Shown here: positions 5,262 to 6,604 of the stretch, in pieces
Layout of the letters: every line of letters starts with the position of its first letter
How positions within the stretch are numbered: position 1 is the stretch's first letter
NCBI GenBank assembly: GCA_017412265.1
Contig: JAFPYK010000062.1
Coordinates: 1 to 6,604 of the forward strand
Reading direction: 5' to 3'
DNA from: Lachnospiraceae bacterium
GTDB lineage: Bacteria > Bacillota > Clostridia > Lachnospirales > Lachnospiraceae
DNA: 6,604 bases
Notes under the pieces: generated by a model
The model's input: the letters and a program-made list of their open reading frames with translations, nothing else
The model's database searches: none
What the model was told of the DNA's origin: nothing
Translations under genes and position numbers: made by a program

Positions 5262-5293
5262 TTGCAACCTGGTATTAGTATAATGGGTATGAT
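5262..5293 (+). promoter_or_regulatory. Candidate promoter of the efflux adaptor gene
   Basis: A perfect TATAAT is at 5279-5284, but its 17-bp-upstream position has no recognisable -35. TTGCAA (5262-5267) is only 11 bp away from it. A second -10-like TATGAT (5288-5293) lies 20 bp from TTGCAA. The non-ideal spacing would fit a promoter that needs an activator. A small perfect hairpin, TGTGCA-GAAG-TGCACA (5297-5312), lies just downstream in or at the start of the leader. Confidence 0.4.
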
Positions 5294-5322
5294 ATATGTG
5301 CAGAAGTGCACAGATGAATGTG

Positions 5323-5329
5323 AAAGGAG
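5323..5329 (+). promoter_or_regulatory. Distant ribosome binding site of the adaptor gene
   Basis: AAAGGAG is a good Shine-Dalgarno core but ends 13 nt before ATG 5343, farther than the usual 5-9 nt. No in-frame start codon lies closer upstream, and the next ATG (5352) is farther away, so 5343 remains the best start. It is also the start that gives a correct lipoprotein signal. Confidence 0.55.
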
Positions 5330-5342
5330 TAGAATCACGTTT

Positions 5343-6604
5343 ATGAAAAGGATGAGACAGAGAGCGCTTCTTCTGGTGCTCGGGGCCGTGCTGTGCCTGA
5401 CGGCGGCCGGCTGCGCGAAGGAAGAGGATCACAAGGTGTCTGTACAGTCGGTTTCGATGCTGATGGGCACGGATGTGGGCCTGGTCAGCCGCTTTGGGGG
5501 CGTGGTTGTGTCGCAGAGTGAGACTGCCATCCCGAAGGATGACACCAAGACCATCGAGGAGATCATGGTGCAGGAGGGCGACGAGGTGCAGGAGGGCGAT
5601 GTGCTCTTCACGTACGATAAGGAGAACCTGAGCCTGACGATCCAGAAGGCGGAGCTCGAGATCGAACAGAAGAAGAATGAGATCGCTTCCTACGGGGACC
5701 AGATCGCAGAGCTTGAGAAGGAGCGCAAGAAGGCTTCTTCTTCAGATCGCTTATCGTACACGATCCAGATCCAGAGCCTGGAGCTTGACCGCAAGGAGGC
5801 GGAGTACAACCTGAAGGTCAAGGAGACGGAGCTCGAGAACATGAAGAATACCCTCGACAGCAACGAGGTGACTTCGCCGATCACCGGACGGGTGCAGGCC
5901 ATCAACGAGAACGGCGGAACGGACAATTACGGCAATGCACTGCCGTTTATGACCATCGTCGAGAGCGGGTCGTTCCGGGTGAAGGGCACGATCAATGAGA
6001 ACAACCGGATGGAGCTGATGGAGGGCACTCCTGTGGTGGTGCGCTCCAGGATCGATCCGAAGCAGTGCTGGAGCGGTGTCGTGGAGATGATCAACTGGGA
6101 GGATCCGGCGAATTCGAACCAGAACCAGATGATCTATGACGGGGGCGGCAACTCGGAGATGACCATGTCCAGCAGCTATCCGATGTTTATCACGTTAAAT
6201 GAGACCGAAGGCCTGATCCTCGGGCAGCATGTCTACATCGAGCCGGATTACGGCCAGGGACAGGCGCAGGGGGTCTGGTTAAATGACGGCTACCTGGTCA
6301 AGGAAGGCGACCAGACGTATGTCTGGGCGGCTTCGTCTTCGAGCACGCTGGAGAAGCGCGCGGTGACCACGGGCGAGCATAATGACAGCGAGGGCAAGAC
6401 CGAGATTACGGACGGCCTGTCCGAGACGGATTATGTGGCCTGGCCGGAGAAGGACCTGCGGGAGGGCATGGCTCTGGTCTATTATGACGAAGAGGTGTTT
6501 GAGCAGGCGACGACTTCCGGCATGGAAGAGTTTGATCCGGAGAATCAGACCGGAATGGACGGCGGGGAGACCGGTGAGATGAACTTCGAGGGAGAAGAAG
6601 GGGA
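5343..6604 (+). CDS. HlyD/MacA-type efflux adaptor lipoprotein, 3' end outside window
   Basis: The frame stays open for 420 codons to the window edge. Residues 1-23 are a lipoprotein signal (basic MKRMRQR, hydrophobic stretch, LTAAGC lipobox) with the lipidated cysteine at C24, so it is anchored outside the membrane. The first lipoyl half-motif is at about 71-92 (IEEIMVQEGDEVQEGDVLF). A charged alpha-helical hairpin, predicted coiled coil, spans about 96-172, and the second lipoyl half is VTSPITGRVQAI (176-187). A beta-barrel region follows to about 300 and a membrane-proximal region after that. This order is typical of periplasmic-adaptor-family proteins, which in Gram-positives work with MacB-like ABC transporters to export peptides, antimicrobials or lipids. 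The seen tail from about 381 is acidic and Gly/Met-rich, longer than a usual adaptor end. The partner ATPase and permease are expected downstream. The cargo is unknown. Confidence 0.88.
   Translation, partial: MKRMRQRALLLVLGAVLCLTAAGCAKEEDHKVSVQSVSMLMGTDVGLVSRFGGVVVSQSETAIPKDDTKTIEEIMVQEGDEVQEGDVLFTYDKENLSLTIQKAELEIEQKKNEIASYGDQIAELEKERKKASSSDRLSYTIQIQSLELDRKEAEYNLKVKETELENMKNTLDSNEVTSPITGRVQAINENGGTDNYGNALPFMTIVESGSFRVKGTINENNRMELMEGTPVVVRSRIDPKQCWSGVVEMINWEDPANSNQNQMIYDGGGNSEMTMSSSYPMFITLNETEGLILGQHVYIEPDYGQGQAQGVWLNDGYLVKEGDQTYVWAASSSSTLEKRAVTTGEHNDSEGKTEITDGLSETDYVAWPEKDLREGMALVYYDEEVFEQATTSGMEEFDPENQTGMDGGETGEMNFEGEEG

Overview
This window looks like chromosomal DNA from a moderately GC-rich Gram-positive bacterium of the phylum Bacillota, most likely an anaerobic clostridial lineage (Lachnospiraceae-like is a guess). 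The grounds are strong GGGAGG/AGGAGG ribosome binding sites, sigma-A promoters with extended -10 elements, hairpin-plus-T terminators, a secreted protein combining glucan/choline-binding-type repeats with a YkuD domain, and a lipoprotein-anchored HlyD-type adaptor. There are no transposases, phage genes, tRNAs, rRNAs or CRISPR arrays.

Layout. Positions 1-740 hold no convincing gene but are rich in structure: two back-to-back hairpins (1-49), three degenerate copies of a roughly 32-bp module (53-215), five full copies plus a stub of a 65-bp tandem repeat (224-559), a long imperfect hairpin (564-609), a small dyad (648-662) and an extended -10 promoter (692-720). That promoter should drive a two-gene operon of membrane proteins: a PAP2-superfamily enzyme (743-1501) and a YwaF/TMEM164-family protein (1521-2306). 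The operon ends at a UUCG-loop terminator (2321-2350). A separate strong promoter (2362-2391) drives a secreted L,D-transpeptidase-like protein with 13 wall-binding repeats (2421-3782). A bidirectional terminator (3836-3872) separates it from a convergent minus-strand gene for a DUF401-family transporter-like membrane protein (3899-5110). A divergent, AT-rich control region (5111-5342) follows, with paired repeats. The last gene (5343 to the window end, incomplete) encodes an HlyD/MacA-type efflux adaptor lipoprotein.

How the genes fit together. All five proteins are predicted to sit in or outside the membrane. The first two suggest lipid head-group or acyl chemistry, the third wall remodelling, the fourth transport of an unknown, possibly anionic, solute, and the fifth export together with an ABC transporter that probably lies beyond the window. 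I see no proof that they form one pathway. The separate promoters and terminators suggest four transcription units.

I do not see a clear new multi-gene system. The least explained element is the non-coding 65-bp repeat array with its flanking hairpins. The PAP2 plus TMEM164-like pair and the altered SxGC active-site motif of the transpeptidase are the next most worth checking.
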